Assembly (NCBI RefSeq): GCF_026213295.1
Contig: NC_079419.1
Location: forward strand, 25,576,111 to 25,640,110
Length of the DNA: 64,000 bases
DNA from: Gadus chalcogrammus
Taxonomy: Eukaryota; Chordata; Actinopteri; Gadiformes; Gadidae
Reading direction: 5' to 3'
In this document: in pieces, positions 50,888-62,203 of the stretch
How the letters are laid out: each line of letters starts with the position of its first letter
Position numbering within the stretch: the stretch's first letter is position 1
The notes under the pieces: model-generated
What the model was told of the DNA's origin: nothing
What the model saw: the letters and a program-made list of their open reading frames with translations, nothing else
The model's database searches: none
Position numbers and translations under genes: made by a program

Positions 50888-53800
50888 ACAATGGCTATGC
50901 TTTGATTATTTACCAAATTATTTTTAATTGATTTCATACTCTATTTAACTGCCTTTTAAAACCTTTGTGAAATAACTAATAAATGTGTTTTTGCCTAAAT
51001 GTTGTCTGATCCTTTAACTTCCTTCAAGTGCACTAGAAAGCTTTTTCCAAAGCTGATTATTTGTTTTATGTCTTATAGAATTGTCTCCTCTGTGCCATCT
51101 CTTGTCTATTTATCAGAATTTAATAAAAGACTTGGTTCATATAGCACTTTTCAAAACAGTTATAAAGTAGGCTACTGAACAGATAAAAACGTTATCAATA
51201 AAAACCTGTAGAGACGATGAGCTCTATAGAATAAAAGGCCCGGCCCGGAGGTGGTAAATCAGCGGGGCTGTCCCGAGGAAGTTTTGCTGGGAAAGAGTCA
51301 CTGGAGGCGGGGTTGAGGGACGGAGCCGGGGACCCGGCCTGGAGGTGGCCAATCAGCGGGGAGTTCTGGATGAGGCGCGGCCGAGTTAGAATGAGAAGTG
51401 GGACTGGAGGTCCCCACAGTGCCCCCCGCACCGAAACTTGGCCCGGTCGGACCCCGAGGTTAGGAAGTGGGGGGCCTCCCCTTCCGGCCCTCGGGGTCCG
51501 ACCGGGCCAAGTTTCGGTGCGGGGGTCCCAGTTAGGCACTAGAATAAGGTATTCAAATTTCAGGGCGGTAGGACCTTCCTATCTCAAAAACTTTTTCCAC
51601 CACATTCTGAACCATTAGGTCTTACAGGCAACACTTCTGAGGGGCTTTGTCCAAATGACACTCCATTTGGGAAAACTTTTTTTCTCTAAGGGCTAGAACT
51701 CCAAATCTCGGATATGTCGTTCTTGGGGCCCCGGGAAATGTGTGTAAACATTTAAGCATCCCTAGCTATCCCGAAAAGGTCGGAAAAGGGGCGTGACCTC
51801 CAACAGTATAGTAAATGTACATAAGTCAAAGGTTAGTTTCTCGTCCCCATTTTTTGTGGGATAGAGGTGTACATTTGTGGCTTAAGGTGTGTAGACACAG
51901 CTGGCCTGTGGCCACGTTTTTGAAGTCTGGGGTCAAAAGGTCAATAGGAGCCGGCACCACGCCGCTTATGAGATAACAAAAAGTTAATGTGTATTTCTCA
52001 CATAACTTTTTGTCATTATTAAAGAGAGGCCTGATTCTCAGATATGCATGTTGGATGGCTAGGGTGTAGGTCTGGGAAGAACTTCAGCCCAAAATCTTGC
52101 AAGCGAGCCGCTGGGTGAGGTGCAACGAGATGGAGCACTTGCTTAGTCACTTGTGTGAGCCTTTCCTGTAGGGATGGAGCCCTACTTGATAAAAGTTGAT
52201 AATATGCGTCCTTTCTGACCCCCTTTGATATGAAAGAAACCCCAGGTCTATAGCTTATTTGTTAATGGGGGTGCTTGTGGACAGTAGGGGTACATTTGAC
52301 ATAAATAGGAAGCACACTCAGGAGGAGGAATGAATGACCTCTCACCATGATACTTAATTCATTGTTTCAAGTAACCCTGCCTCGTTAAATCTATAACCTT
52401 GTTTTGCTTTCAAGAATAGGTTATAGGCTGTGTCACTATAAAATCTCTACATGCGCATATCTGAGAGTGACGTAACAAGCCACCAGACAGCGATTTAAAA
52501 AAACGAATCAAGTTCATTACAAAAGTAAATCTAATCTGCGGATAATAGAAACATATTCCAAGGTGCCTTTTGAATGAAATTTTGAATATCTGTCTATTTC
52601 CTAGCCAGCGGACCCTTGTTTACGACAAAAACAACACCATTTAATTTACGGTAGCTCAGTTGCCGCCCTCGTTAACGTGGTTTGGAGGAGAGGGTTATCG
52701 ATAGCAATCACTATAGCAACCATGACAGTCAAGTGACGTAGCCGCAGCCCCATTGAAAATAATAGGGCATGTCATTAGAGCCGTGCGCGACTTGGTTTAA
52801 AAATCGGATAAATCGGAAATTGTTGTTTTGACGAATCCATAACTAGAGAGTTCCCCCCCCCCCCCCACACACACACACACACACTTTTTCTAAAAAAATA
52901 ATCTCCCAATCGAAATGCAATTGGTTTAATATGTAATTAATTAAATATTAAAATATATATTCTATATATAAATATACAATTATTTAGTTATAATATTATA
53001 AGAAGACCATAGCTCTTATTCAATTATCTTTAGAACAAGATCTGTATATGACCATTGAAAATAATAACCAAAGAATAACCAAATTCAGGTGGATTATCCA
53101 AGGGCTTCTAGACAATATTAAAATATTTATAACATAAAAAATTAGGCTATACATACAGCATTATCATACATTTGGTTATAGGTCAAATTTGGTTTATGTG
53201 TCAGCCTCGGCTGGCCCACAATTAGATCGTCGCGTCCCTAGCAACCTGACGTCGTTTAAACATGCTAGCGAGACCATAAAATCGTCCTAATGACTATCAA
53301 ACTAAAGATCTGACACATTCAGTGACTGAAGATTATGCAGGTATAAAGTACATTTCTCGCTAGAAATGTTATTAGAAACACGTTGAATGGTGAATCTGTC
53401 CTAAAATATTGCATTTCCCATTCAGATAATAAGTATTAATATTTATTATATTAAATACTAATATAGGCTACCTAACCATTTCACCAAATGCTGGGAGAAC
53501 CACTCGCCCCGTTTGTGCTATTCCTCCACTCACGCTTTGGCGTGATACCGAATTGGACCCCCACATTGAAAAACAACGCAAAAGGTACACATCTTTCGTT
53601 GGAACTTGACGCCAGGGATCCTTGGCCATGCGTCACACTTCTGACGAGTAGGGAGTGAGACTTGTGTTGCCGTGTGTCATAGGAAGCTAGGAGCATCTCA
53701 TGATTTCTCACTGAGGCAGTAAATCGTTTCACATTTCTGGGTTTGTGAGCACTCCAGACACTCAAATCTATGTACACAAACACCAAAACGATTTAAAATA

Positions 53801-54067
53801 ATAATTCACCTTTTGTCATATTGTTACACAATTAACAGTCAGAGCTTAGCAAAAACTTTTCAATCATTGTATTTCAAAATATATATATAATTATAAATGC
53901 AATAAAATGGACAAACGCACGAGGCAGTAACAACAATTTATTTAATAAATGCATCACTTTTGAAAGATGTCTGTGTATGTATGTGTGTGTTTGTGTGTAA
54001 TAAACACTTCCAAAGAAACAGGAATATCAAACAAATAAAATAATATACATAAATAAATAAAATAGAT
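50888..54067. other. Intergenic region between the convergent transposon genes (E2)
   Basis: The mirror of 3810-6989. AATAAA-type signals follow the transposase stop near 50980. The hairpin is at 51423-51525 and a (C)n(CA)n tract at about 52854-52884. No gene is supported. Confidence 0.55.
51423..51525. repeat. Perfect 36-bp stem GC-rich hairpin (E2)
   Basis: The counterpart of 6352-6454. The arms are identical between copies even though three single-base differences lie within about 250 bp of it. Confidence 0.85.
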
Positions 54068-57000
54068 TTAGCTAAACTGTTGGCTGTCTGGCTCCCATGA
54101 ATCGTCCCACTTCTTCCCACTGTCAAGAAATGAAATAAAAAACAGTAATTGAAGGTTAAAGGATGAACTTTTTTTATCTATAACATTCTTATTAAAGCTA
54201 TAGTGCGTTACTTTCGTCTGTAACATTTGTGCCATTGTCCAATGAATTTACACAGAGTTGATTAAGCCCAACAGCTCCACAAAACTCTCTCTTTATTTCT
54301 CAGTAGGGCAGTGTTGACACTGGTGAAGGAGCCCAGAAAAGAGCCCAAGAAATGTTAAAGTTGTTGATTGTATTAGTCATAAAAAACCTGGACGTACAGC
54401 AGAAGGGATACAATTGATGTGCGATCAGCAAAAGTGTACCTCATGTAGATGCACCGACAGTGTTGTTGTAATTACTCAGAATTCCTCTTGGGCCCCGACA
54501 GAAGTTACACACTATAGCTTTAAACATGTTTTATAAATCCTTTGTTTCCAGTCAAACTTACCACTTGGGGCATGGTGTCCAAGAGACTTTCACCTCTTCT
54601 TTTCCCTGAAAGGCATGACATCAGAAAATATGACAGAAGTAGTTGTGAGAGAAAGGCATTTCCTGTAGAGACAGATGGTCAATTTAGCTGTATTGTGTGA
54701 TTTATCCATCTCCAAATACCTACTATCACCACACAACTTAGAATGTATTATTTAATACAAGGATTAAGCATCAAATTTTAAACACTGTCTATCTGGGTCC
54801 AACAGTATGAGTTGCATTTGTTTTTAAATGGTCCAACACAAAATCCTGTAGAAATTGGTAACCTAACAATTTTACATGTTATAGCCAAATATGCCATAAC
54901 GTTCATGTTATCCTTTTCTCTAAACACAATACTCTCTTCACTCCTGCAAAGGTGACTACACATAGGCCTCTTTTAAGGCCAAAGTTATTCTTTCGACCAA
55001 TCAACTGACGGCAGTGTATAGCTTCATCTTTTCGGCACCCTTTCAGACAGCTTGGTACCCCATGCGAGGAGTACCGAAAATAGGAGCAGCTCAGCTCGCT
55101 TATTTTTAGAGGCAGGGCCAGGGCGCTTTTGGCCCCACTCCAGATAAAGTCCATCCTGGATCCGACTCTCGTGGTAATGGGCAACAAAATCTGAACGGCT
55201 TGGCTTGGCCAGCAAAAAGTGCAGATGGAAAAACGCAGTAAATGTACTAAACTAAAAGCCCTCAATCCATCCTCAACATACACCATTATGTGTTGTCTTA
55301 TGAAGCATATAAGGACTACGTTGCAAATGTTTCATAATTAAAAAAAACACTTGTTTTTAACTTACGTTTAAAACACGTTTATCAACAATGCGTTGAAACA
55401 GGAAAACCTTTTGATTTTTGTGTTTTCTGCATTCTAAAAAGATAAAGTAGAAAAGATTAATACAAATCACATGAAGTATATTGTGTTAATTAGAAAACCC
55501 TAACAATGTAATACATTTATATAGCATCAACATTTATGCAGAGTAAATCAAACCTTTTATTTTGGGCCTCTTCTTGGAAGAGGAGGCTGGAGATCGAGGA
55601 GGTTCAAAGTTGGAGAGGGATGGATGAGGTTGAGGGGAGAAGGATGGAGAAGGTTGAGAGTTAGAGAAGGAAGGAGGTTGGGAGTTGGAGAAGGATGGAG
55701 AAGGTTGAGAGTTAGAGAAGGAAGGAGGTTGGGAGTTGGAGAAGGATGGAGGAGGTTCTAAGTTGTGGAAAGATGGAGGAGGTTCAGAGTTAGAGAAGGA
55801 TGGAGGAGTTTGAGGGTCTGAGAAGGATGGAGGAGGTTGGGAGTTGGAGAAGGAAGGAGGTTGGGAGTTGGAGAAGGATGGAGGAGTTTGAGGGGATGAG
55901 AAGGAAGGAGGTTGGGAGTTGGAGAAGGATGGAGGAGTTTGAGGGGATGAGAAGGAAGGAGGTTGGGAGTTGGAGAAGGATGGAGGAGGTTCTAAGTTGT
56001 GGAAAGATGGAGGAGGTTCAGAGTTGGAGAAGGATGGAGGAGTTTGAGGGGATGAGAAGGATGGAGGTGGTTGGGAGTTGGAGAAGGATGGAGGAGTTTG
56101 AGGGGATGAGAAGGGTTCTGGAGGAGGCTGAGAGCACACAGGAGGGGCTGGTGGACCGCTGTTTTCCAGGGGGGGCACAGCTGCTTGTGGAGCACAGCCC
56201 TGCAACACTGAAACAGTATAAAAGAAAATCTGATATGAGCCACGGAAGAACTCCTCCCAAAACATTTAGAACAACCTATTTAATTTAGCCTCAATTTTAC
56301 AAATACTAATTTATTATATATATGTTCAAGATTATAGTTTGGGTTTCTGTCCTCCGTTTTAATTTCACCGCATACATCTGATAACACGGATGTCGCTGCT
56401 TTTGACTGATGCCCTGCCGGCCTGCAGCTAACTTCCTAATAAAAAAATGTCATAGGGGGGCTAATAATTGTGTCCTCAACTGTATAATGTATGTATCTTT
56501 AACAAGGATGATCTTACTTGTCAGGAGGAGCTCATAGCATTTGCTCATTTTGGAAATGATATCCTTCACCAACACGTTATCTGTGGGGATAAAGTGAATC
56601 AAGTCCCCCACAGATTTTCCTTTGCGGCCAGGATTTCCAAGAAATAGTAGGGGTTTCCGACCAAGGGCATTTAGTTTTAAGACCTGCAGGAAATACAATG
56701 AAGAAAATATATGCATTTACACCTTTGCTTAACAAATTAGCATAACACAAGTATTGGCATTTACAGGTGAGGATAATCAGCATCAACTCAAGAGCTTAGA
56801 CTCTTTGCTTATTATTAGCTTAACTTTGTGTTGTCTGTCAAAATTAGGGGTGTGCCCCTGTAACCGGTTAGTAAATCATAACTGTTAAGGAAAAATCAAT
56901 AAACTAAAAGTTTTTTTTTTTAAATAAAGTTTTGAAAATGATTGAAATGTGTTCTGGAGACACACAGTCATTAATTTCACATCACAGAAAACACAACCTA

Positions 57001-57711
57001 TTAAGAGATGATAAAAAATGGTTTGCATAGTCTGTCTGCCCCGCTCAGTTTGTGTGTGTGTGTGTGTTTGTAAGCGGCCCGGCAGCACTGCAGGCCCGCC
57101 ACATACACAAGATAACCTGAATATGCCATCCTGAGCAGATGATCAGGAAACCAACAAATATGTGAAGCTGCATGTGGCGGCATAGTCATGAACAAAGGTG
57201 GGGGTGTTTGTCCACTTTGTAAAAGGCAGCTGTTGAATTTTCAATTTAATTAGAACAAATTATGGGTCATTTTAAATTAGTTGTTCCTATTTTTTTTTTA
57301 AAGAGGCAGCCTATTATCTTATTATTAGGTTATATATGATCAGGTATCCGGTGATCAGTATATCAGGCATATTGATCAATGATGAAAGTCATGGTTTGTT
57401 ACAGCATTTATGGTGGTTTCACTTTACCTAAAAGGAGGACAAATTGACAAATAAGAACATTATGTTATTGTCTCAGAGGCCAAAACCTTTGTTGAATTAC
57501 AGTAATTTAAACTCACAGATAGCTGGGCTGAATTTATAGCCCTGGCACCGTTTCTGTATGACTTTGCAGAGGATGCCCAGCTGTCCATCTGCAAATTATC
57601 TGGGAGCTTGTTCTTCCGGGGAAGGGGGAGGAGACACTGGCAACATGTCTTCCTTCCAACAGAATTTTCGGCCTGGCATGAGGGGCATCGCTTCTTCTTA
57701 GGCTTTGTCAT
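54068..57711 (-). CDS. Accessory zinc-ribbon/proline-rich protein of the KDZ transposon, E2 copy
   Basis: Exons in transcript order are 57711-57517, 56683-56518, 56207-55554, 55433-55366, 54605-54562 and 54119-54068, giving 392 residues. It has the same layout as the E1 copy: a basic start, a C9-x2-C12/C23-x2-C26 cluster, a conserved 55-residue segment encoded by exon 2, a proline/serine repeat, and a CPKCGKKW C-terminus. No stop or frameshift was seen. The gene faces the transposase tail to tail, with its promoter side toward the right TIR. Function unknown; a DNA- or transposase-binding partner is a guess from the zinc clusters and location. Confidence 0.75.
55587..56127 (-). repeat. Coding minisatellite in accessory gene exon 3 (E2)
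   Basis: The same frame-preserving PPSFSNSQ-type units as at 1750-2290. Unit order appears unchanged between copies. Confidence 0.85.
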
Positions 57712-59076
57712 TCTGCAAATGATAGTGAAACATAGAGGGTTAATCTTAGATATATTTGATTTCAGTTGATAACATTATCAAATTCACACATATAATATGT
57801 GAATTAATTCATGCATATTAGTGATATTGCATTTGGAGTGAAAAAAGATATGATATTAATTCATTGTCAACACATAACTATGTGGGAAATTATACTGGTT
57901 ATACAGTACATTCAAACACAAAAGACAATTTGGGTTGTGCATGGTAAAATTAACAATTACAACCAGAACTTAGTACATTTCTCTTGAACTAAAGAAGACA
58001 ACATTAGGTGGATAAGCAATATTATGGGCACTTAATTACTTTCAGGTGAACATCAGATTGTTGAAATAAGGCATTTCTTGTAAAAGACAGCTTATTGTCA
58101 AATATATGGGGAGTACTAACAACTTATGAGCAACATTATTAAATAAATACTAAATGGCAATAAATCAACAGAAAGACCACTAAGCGAGTTATACACAACA
58201 TTCAGAACAATGAAAAAAATAGATGCATCTTCTGTAAATAAGCTTAAATATACTTATTAAGATTCGTATTAAATGTCTATTTGTTAGATGGGAGAAAAAA
58301 ATGCATTTAAAGTTATTGCTTAATACCATAGACTGTATAATAGAAGCGTAATACACACTTAATATATTGTTTGTCACTGATATAAGGTGTGTATTACGCT
58401 TCGTAATACACGTTATACACGGGGGCGTTAAAAAAAATTCAGGCACCGTTATGAGGCACCGAAATGTGCGTTCTTATTCGATCTAGGTACTACCGTTTAA
58501 TCGGAACCGGTGCCCTACTGGAACCGAGTTTCGGTGCTTGGTGGTAAGGCTACATCTTACGAACGATAGTGAGCCACCTAACCTAGCAAGAAGTTTTCAA
58601 ATGTACACGCGATGCAAAAAATATGTATAGCCTATATATTAAAAAATAAGTTATATTGAAGTGTCTTTCACTCTCTCTCTCTCTCATAGACATAGGCCTA
58701 CTGCTCGTTGGAGAGATTTCAATTTAGTTAAGCCTATATTCTTAGTTAATCATATTTAAATATTTTGTACAACTTACCTGGGTCTGGTGGATCCTGAGTC
58801 CCGATTTGAAGCTCATCTACGATTCCCAAGGTGCACTGCGATTAACATCCCATCGGTGATAGGTCAATCCAATCCTATCACTTACTCGCTTACAGCGAGC
58901 AGAACTGTTGATGTTTCGTGATCATGTTTGAGACACGAGTATAATCATCGCTAACTTCTAATAAGTTCAAATTCATATTCCATTAAAAACAATAATATCA
59001 TTCCACATTTAAAAAAAAAATATATATAACCGGCGGATTTTTCCTGCTTCTTCCTGCTTGTTATTGAGCTCGTAAG
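57712..59076. other. Right subterminal region of E2 upstream of the accessory gene
   Basis: Gene-free. From 57877 onward it has no counterpart in the window because E1 runs off the edge. A GGCACCG...CGGAACCGGTGCC inverted motif lies near 58442-58545, and a short (CT)n near 58670-58684. Confidence 0.5.
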
Positions 59077-59230
59077 TCCGCCCCTTCCGGTATACCCCGC
59101 ATGGGACCTCTGAGATCGAAAAATATGAATGGGTTTCAATGGAGAGAAAGTAATTATTTTTTTCGTCTTTATATGCCGTGGATTACACATATGTTGTTTG
59201 TGGATTTTAATTAAAAATGTGCATGCAAAG
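59077..59230. repeat. Single diverged arm of the foldback family
   Basis: It matches the 15305-15473 arm, with the TGGGACCTCTGAGATCGAAA block and the TGTTTGTGGATTT inner end. It runs into the palindromic array through a CTGCTCTCGACGC segment also found in the middle of that family. Confidence 0.65.
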
Positions 59231-59316
59231 AAAACCAAAAAAAATGTGAGGAAGTTTGATAATGTCAGGGTTTTTTTAGGCCGCTTTTTGAACTACAGCC
59301 CATCGCTGCTCTCGAC

Positions 59317-60313
59317 GCGAATGATAGCGCGTCGATTTCTGACGAACGGTCAGTGACTTTTGCTTCAGTTTCTGACGCAAAAGGGTACCCTTGCGCTGCT
59401 TTTTTAGACGCATGGGGTTTTCAGCAGCCATCGGGTCCCCCGTCAAAGGGTTACATTGTAATAGTTGAAAACCCCATGCGTCTAAAAAAGCAGCGCAAGG
59501 GTACCCTTTTGCGTCAGAAACTGAAGCAAAAGTCACTGACCGTTCGTCAGAAATCGACGCGCTCGGAGTGAGTGAGAATGTGCTGCTGATGCACATTCTC
59601 ACTCACTCCGAGCGCGTCGATTTCTGACGAACGGTCAGTGACTTTTGCTTCAGTTTCTGACGCAAAAGGGTACCCTTGCGCTGCTTTTTTAGACGCATGG
59701 GGTTTTCAGCAGCCATCGGGTCCCCCGTCAAAGGGTTACATTGTAATAGTTGAAAACCCCATGCGTCTAAAAAAGCAGCGCAAGGGTACCCTTTTGCGTC
59801 AGAAACTGAAGCAAAAGTCACTGACCGTTCGTCAGAAATCGACGCGCTCGGAGTGAGTGAGAATGTGCTGGCCATCGGGTCCCCCGTCAAAGGGTTAGGC
59901 CTACATTGTAATAGTTGAAAACCCCATGCGTCTAAAAAAGCAGCGCAAGGGTACCCTTTTGCGTCAGAAACTGAAGCAAAAGTCACTGACCGTTCGTCAG
60001 AAATCGACGCGCTCGGAATGAGAATGTGCATCAGCAGCACATTCTCACTCACTCCGAGCGCGTCGATTTCTGACGAACGGTCAGTGACTTTTGCTTCAGT
60101 TTCTGACGCAAAAGGGTACCCTTGCGCTGCTATTTTCGAAGCATGGGGTTTTCAGCAGCCATCGGGTCCCCCGTCAAAGGGTTACATTGTAATAGTTGAA
60201 AACCCCATGCGTCTAAAAAAGCAGCGCAAGGGTACCCTTTTGCGTCAGAAACTGAAGCAAAAGTCACTGACCGTTCGTCAGAAATCGACGCGCTCGGAGT
60301 GAGAATGTGCATC
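59317..60313. repeat. Palindromic array of the transposon's terminal unit
   Basis: Seven partial copies of the roughly 120-155-bp terminal sequence alternate in orientation: forward at about 59329, 59592 and 60033; reverse ending at about 59583, 59871, 60028 and 60308. They form head-to-head palindromes around a CAGCAGCCATCGGGTCCC centre. Spurious open frames with repeated ASVSDAKGYPCAAF peptides come from this array. Confidence 0.85.
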
Positions 60314-60339
60314 AGCCCTTCCTCCTCCGCCTCTTCTAT

Positions 60340-60592
60340 TCTTCTTCTTATTATTATTATTATTATCCTTCTTCTTATTATTATTATCCTTCTTCTTATT
60401 GTTATTATTATTATTATTATCCTTCTTCTTCTTATTATTATTATCCTTCTTCTTCTTATTATTATTATCCTTCTTCTTATTATTATTATTATCCTTCTTC
60501 TTCTTATTATTATTATTATTATCCTTCTTCTTCTTCTTCTTCTTCTTCTTCTTCTTCTTCTTCTTCTTCTTCTTCTTCTTCTTCTTCTTCTT

Positions 60593-60623
<31 letters not shown>

Positions 60624-60730
60624 TTATCCTTCTTCTTCTTCTTCTTCTTCTTCTTCTTCTTCTTCTTCTTCTTCTTCTTCTTCTTCTTCTTCTTCTTCTT
60701 TTCCTTCTCCTTCTCCTCCTTCTCTTCCTA
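60340..60730. repeat. (CTT)n/(ATT)n polypyrimidine tract
   Basis: About 390 bp of CTT with ATT interruptions on the plus strand, abutting the inner edge of the right TIR. The leucine, serine and phenylalanine runs in its frames are not genes. Confidence 0.97.
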
Positions 60731-60733
60731 CTC

Positions 60734-61839
60734 TGTGATAGTGTGTGAACTGGTTGATATGAGTGTGTCTCAGGGCCAAATGGTGAGACTTGGCAGCTCT
60801 GTCAGTTGTGAAACAAAACGGACGGACGTGGTCTCTATTGCAACGACCTCAGCTACCCAACACTGATCAAAAAAACGATTGTTTCTCTCAATCAAAGCAC
60901 CAAACAGGACAACTGATGCACAGAGCCTTAACCCATACATGTTGTGTAATTAACAAGGACACGTTGGTGTAGTTGTGTTGAGGAATGTCACAGATGTCAC
61001 TGTAAAATCGCCGTTATTGTGCAGCCATCGGCTCTTCCGTTAGCCAATGGGATGAATGCTTATAGCTTCATATATTGCCGTGGAGGGATATTACGTTGTA
61101 ATGAGTGGAAAAACCCCTGCGTCGAAAAAAGAAGCACAAGTTCCTCCGTTAGCCAATGGGATGAATGCTCATAGCGTCTCTATGTGCAGCCATCGGCTCT
61201 TCCGTTAGCCAATGAAATGAATGCTCATAGCTTCATATATTGCCGTGGAGGGATATTACGTTGTAATGAGTGGAAAAACCCCTGCGTCGAAAAATGAAGC
61301 ACAAGGTCCTCCGTTAGCCAATGGGATGAATGCTCATAGCGTCTCTATGTGCAGCCATCGGCTCTTCCGTTAGCCAATGGAATGAATGCTCATAGCTTCA
61401 TATATTGCCGTGGAGGGATTACATTGCAATGAGTGGCAAACCCCCTGCGTCGAAAAAAGAAGCGCAAGGTCCTCCGTTAGCCAATGGGATATGAATGCTC
61501 ATAGCGTCTCTATGTGCAGCCATCGGCTCTTCCGTTAGCCAATGGAATGAATGCTCATAGCTTCATATATTGCCGTGGAGGGATTACATTGCAATGAGTG
61601 GCAAACCCCCTGCGTCGAAAAAAGAAGCGCAAGGTCCTCCGTTAGCCAATGGGATATGAATGCTCATAGCGTCTCTATGTGCAGCCATCGGGTCCCCCGT
61701 CAAAGGGTTACATTGTAACTAGTTGAAAACCCCATGCGTCTAAAAAAGCAGCGCAAGGGTACCCTTTTGCGTCAGAAACTGAAGCAAAAGTCACTGACCG
61801 TTCGTCAGAAATCGACGCGCTCGGAGTGAGAATGTGTTG
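60734..61839 (-). repeat. Right TIR of E2
   Basis: The reverse complement of the left TIR, but with four 165-bp subunits instead of two. It ends with the 159-bp terminal unit and GAATGTGTTG. Confidence 0.9.
61021..61680 (+). repeat. Four 165-bp tandem subunits in the right TIR
   Basis: GCAGCCATCGG starts at 61021, 61186, 61351, 61516 and again at 61681 at exact 165-base spacing. Each unit contains two CCGTTAGCCAATG motifs, which could be repeated protein-binding sites. That role is inferred. Confidence 0.9.
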
Positions 61840-61846
61840 CCCTGTC
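61840..61846. repeat. Other half of the split target-site duplication
   Basis: CCCTGTC follows the E2 terminus directly. Its partner is at 17275-17281, not at the left flank of E2 (40483-40489, CAACAAC). Confidence 0.8.
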
Positions 61847-62203
61847 ACACAAGCCAAGATGGACAAAAAACATCAAGCTCTATGCTGGCATGAGTGTGGC
61901 AAGCGAGGCACATTATTACACCTGCTATGGGAATGCCCAGCTGTTAAAACACTCTGGTTGGATGTAATATCATTTTTGTCAGAGTCTTCAGATGTAAACA
62001 TTCCAGTTGGTCCCAACATATGCTTACTGGGCCTTAAGCCAGAAAATGTTGTGGGGAGGGCTGCTGTCCAGAGCTGGACATTGGGCTGTTTGTCCACAAA
62101 AAGACTCATCCTTCTAAATTGGAAGGAGCGCAAAACGGATTGCTTTAGTAAGGAAACATGGCTACAAATATATATAACTATTTTGATCCATCATCATTGT
62201 TGA
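61840..62203 (+). pseudogene. L1-type LINE ORF2, 3' end
   Basis: It encodes the L1 C-terminal zinc-knuckle-like region (CWHEC, GTLLHLLWECP) and ends at 62203. Its first codons continue exactly from the last codons of the minus-strand L1 at 17275, after counting the 7-bp duplication once. Some 3' untranslated sequence follows without a clear tail. Confidence 0.85.

Larger units (their letters stand above)
40490..61839 (+). mobile_element. E2: complete giant KDZ DNA transposon
   Basis: It is 21,350 bp, with both ends reading CAACACATTCTCACTCCGAG inward. The TIRs are 774 bp (left) and about 1.1 kb (right); the difference is two extra 165-bp subunits. It carries a 14-exon KDZ transposase on plus and a six-exon zinc-ribbon/proline-rich gene on minus, convergent with about 3.2 kb between their stops. 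The right flank is L1 coding sequence starting CCCTGTC. The same 7 bases, with the matching L1 half, are found next to E1 and not at 40483-40489. The KDZ superfamily (which includes Zisupton, described from platyfish) is the only known group whose transposase has this motif set. Membership is inferred from motifs. Confidence 0.88.

Noticed and set aside
55800..56288. 162-residue Glu/Arg-rich protein opposite the proline repeat
   Set aside because: It is the antisense of the coding minisatellite. It has no start context, splice support or domain.
59353..60302. Family of small proteins with ASVSDAKGYPCAAF repeats
   Set aside because: They are translations of the palindromic terminal-unit array, equally open on both strands.
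60299..60866. Poly-Leu/Ser/Phe proteins
   Set aside because: CTT/ATT triplet repeat translations.
61021..61680. CRISPR-like array
   Set aside because: The 165-bp units are full tandem repeats without spacers, in a eukaryotic transposon end.
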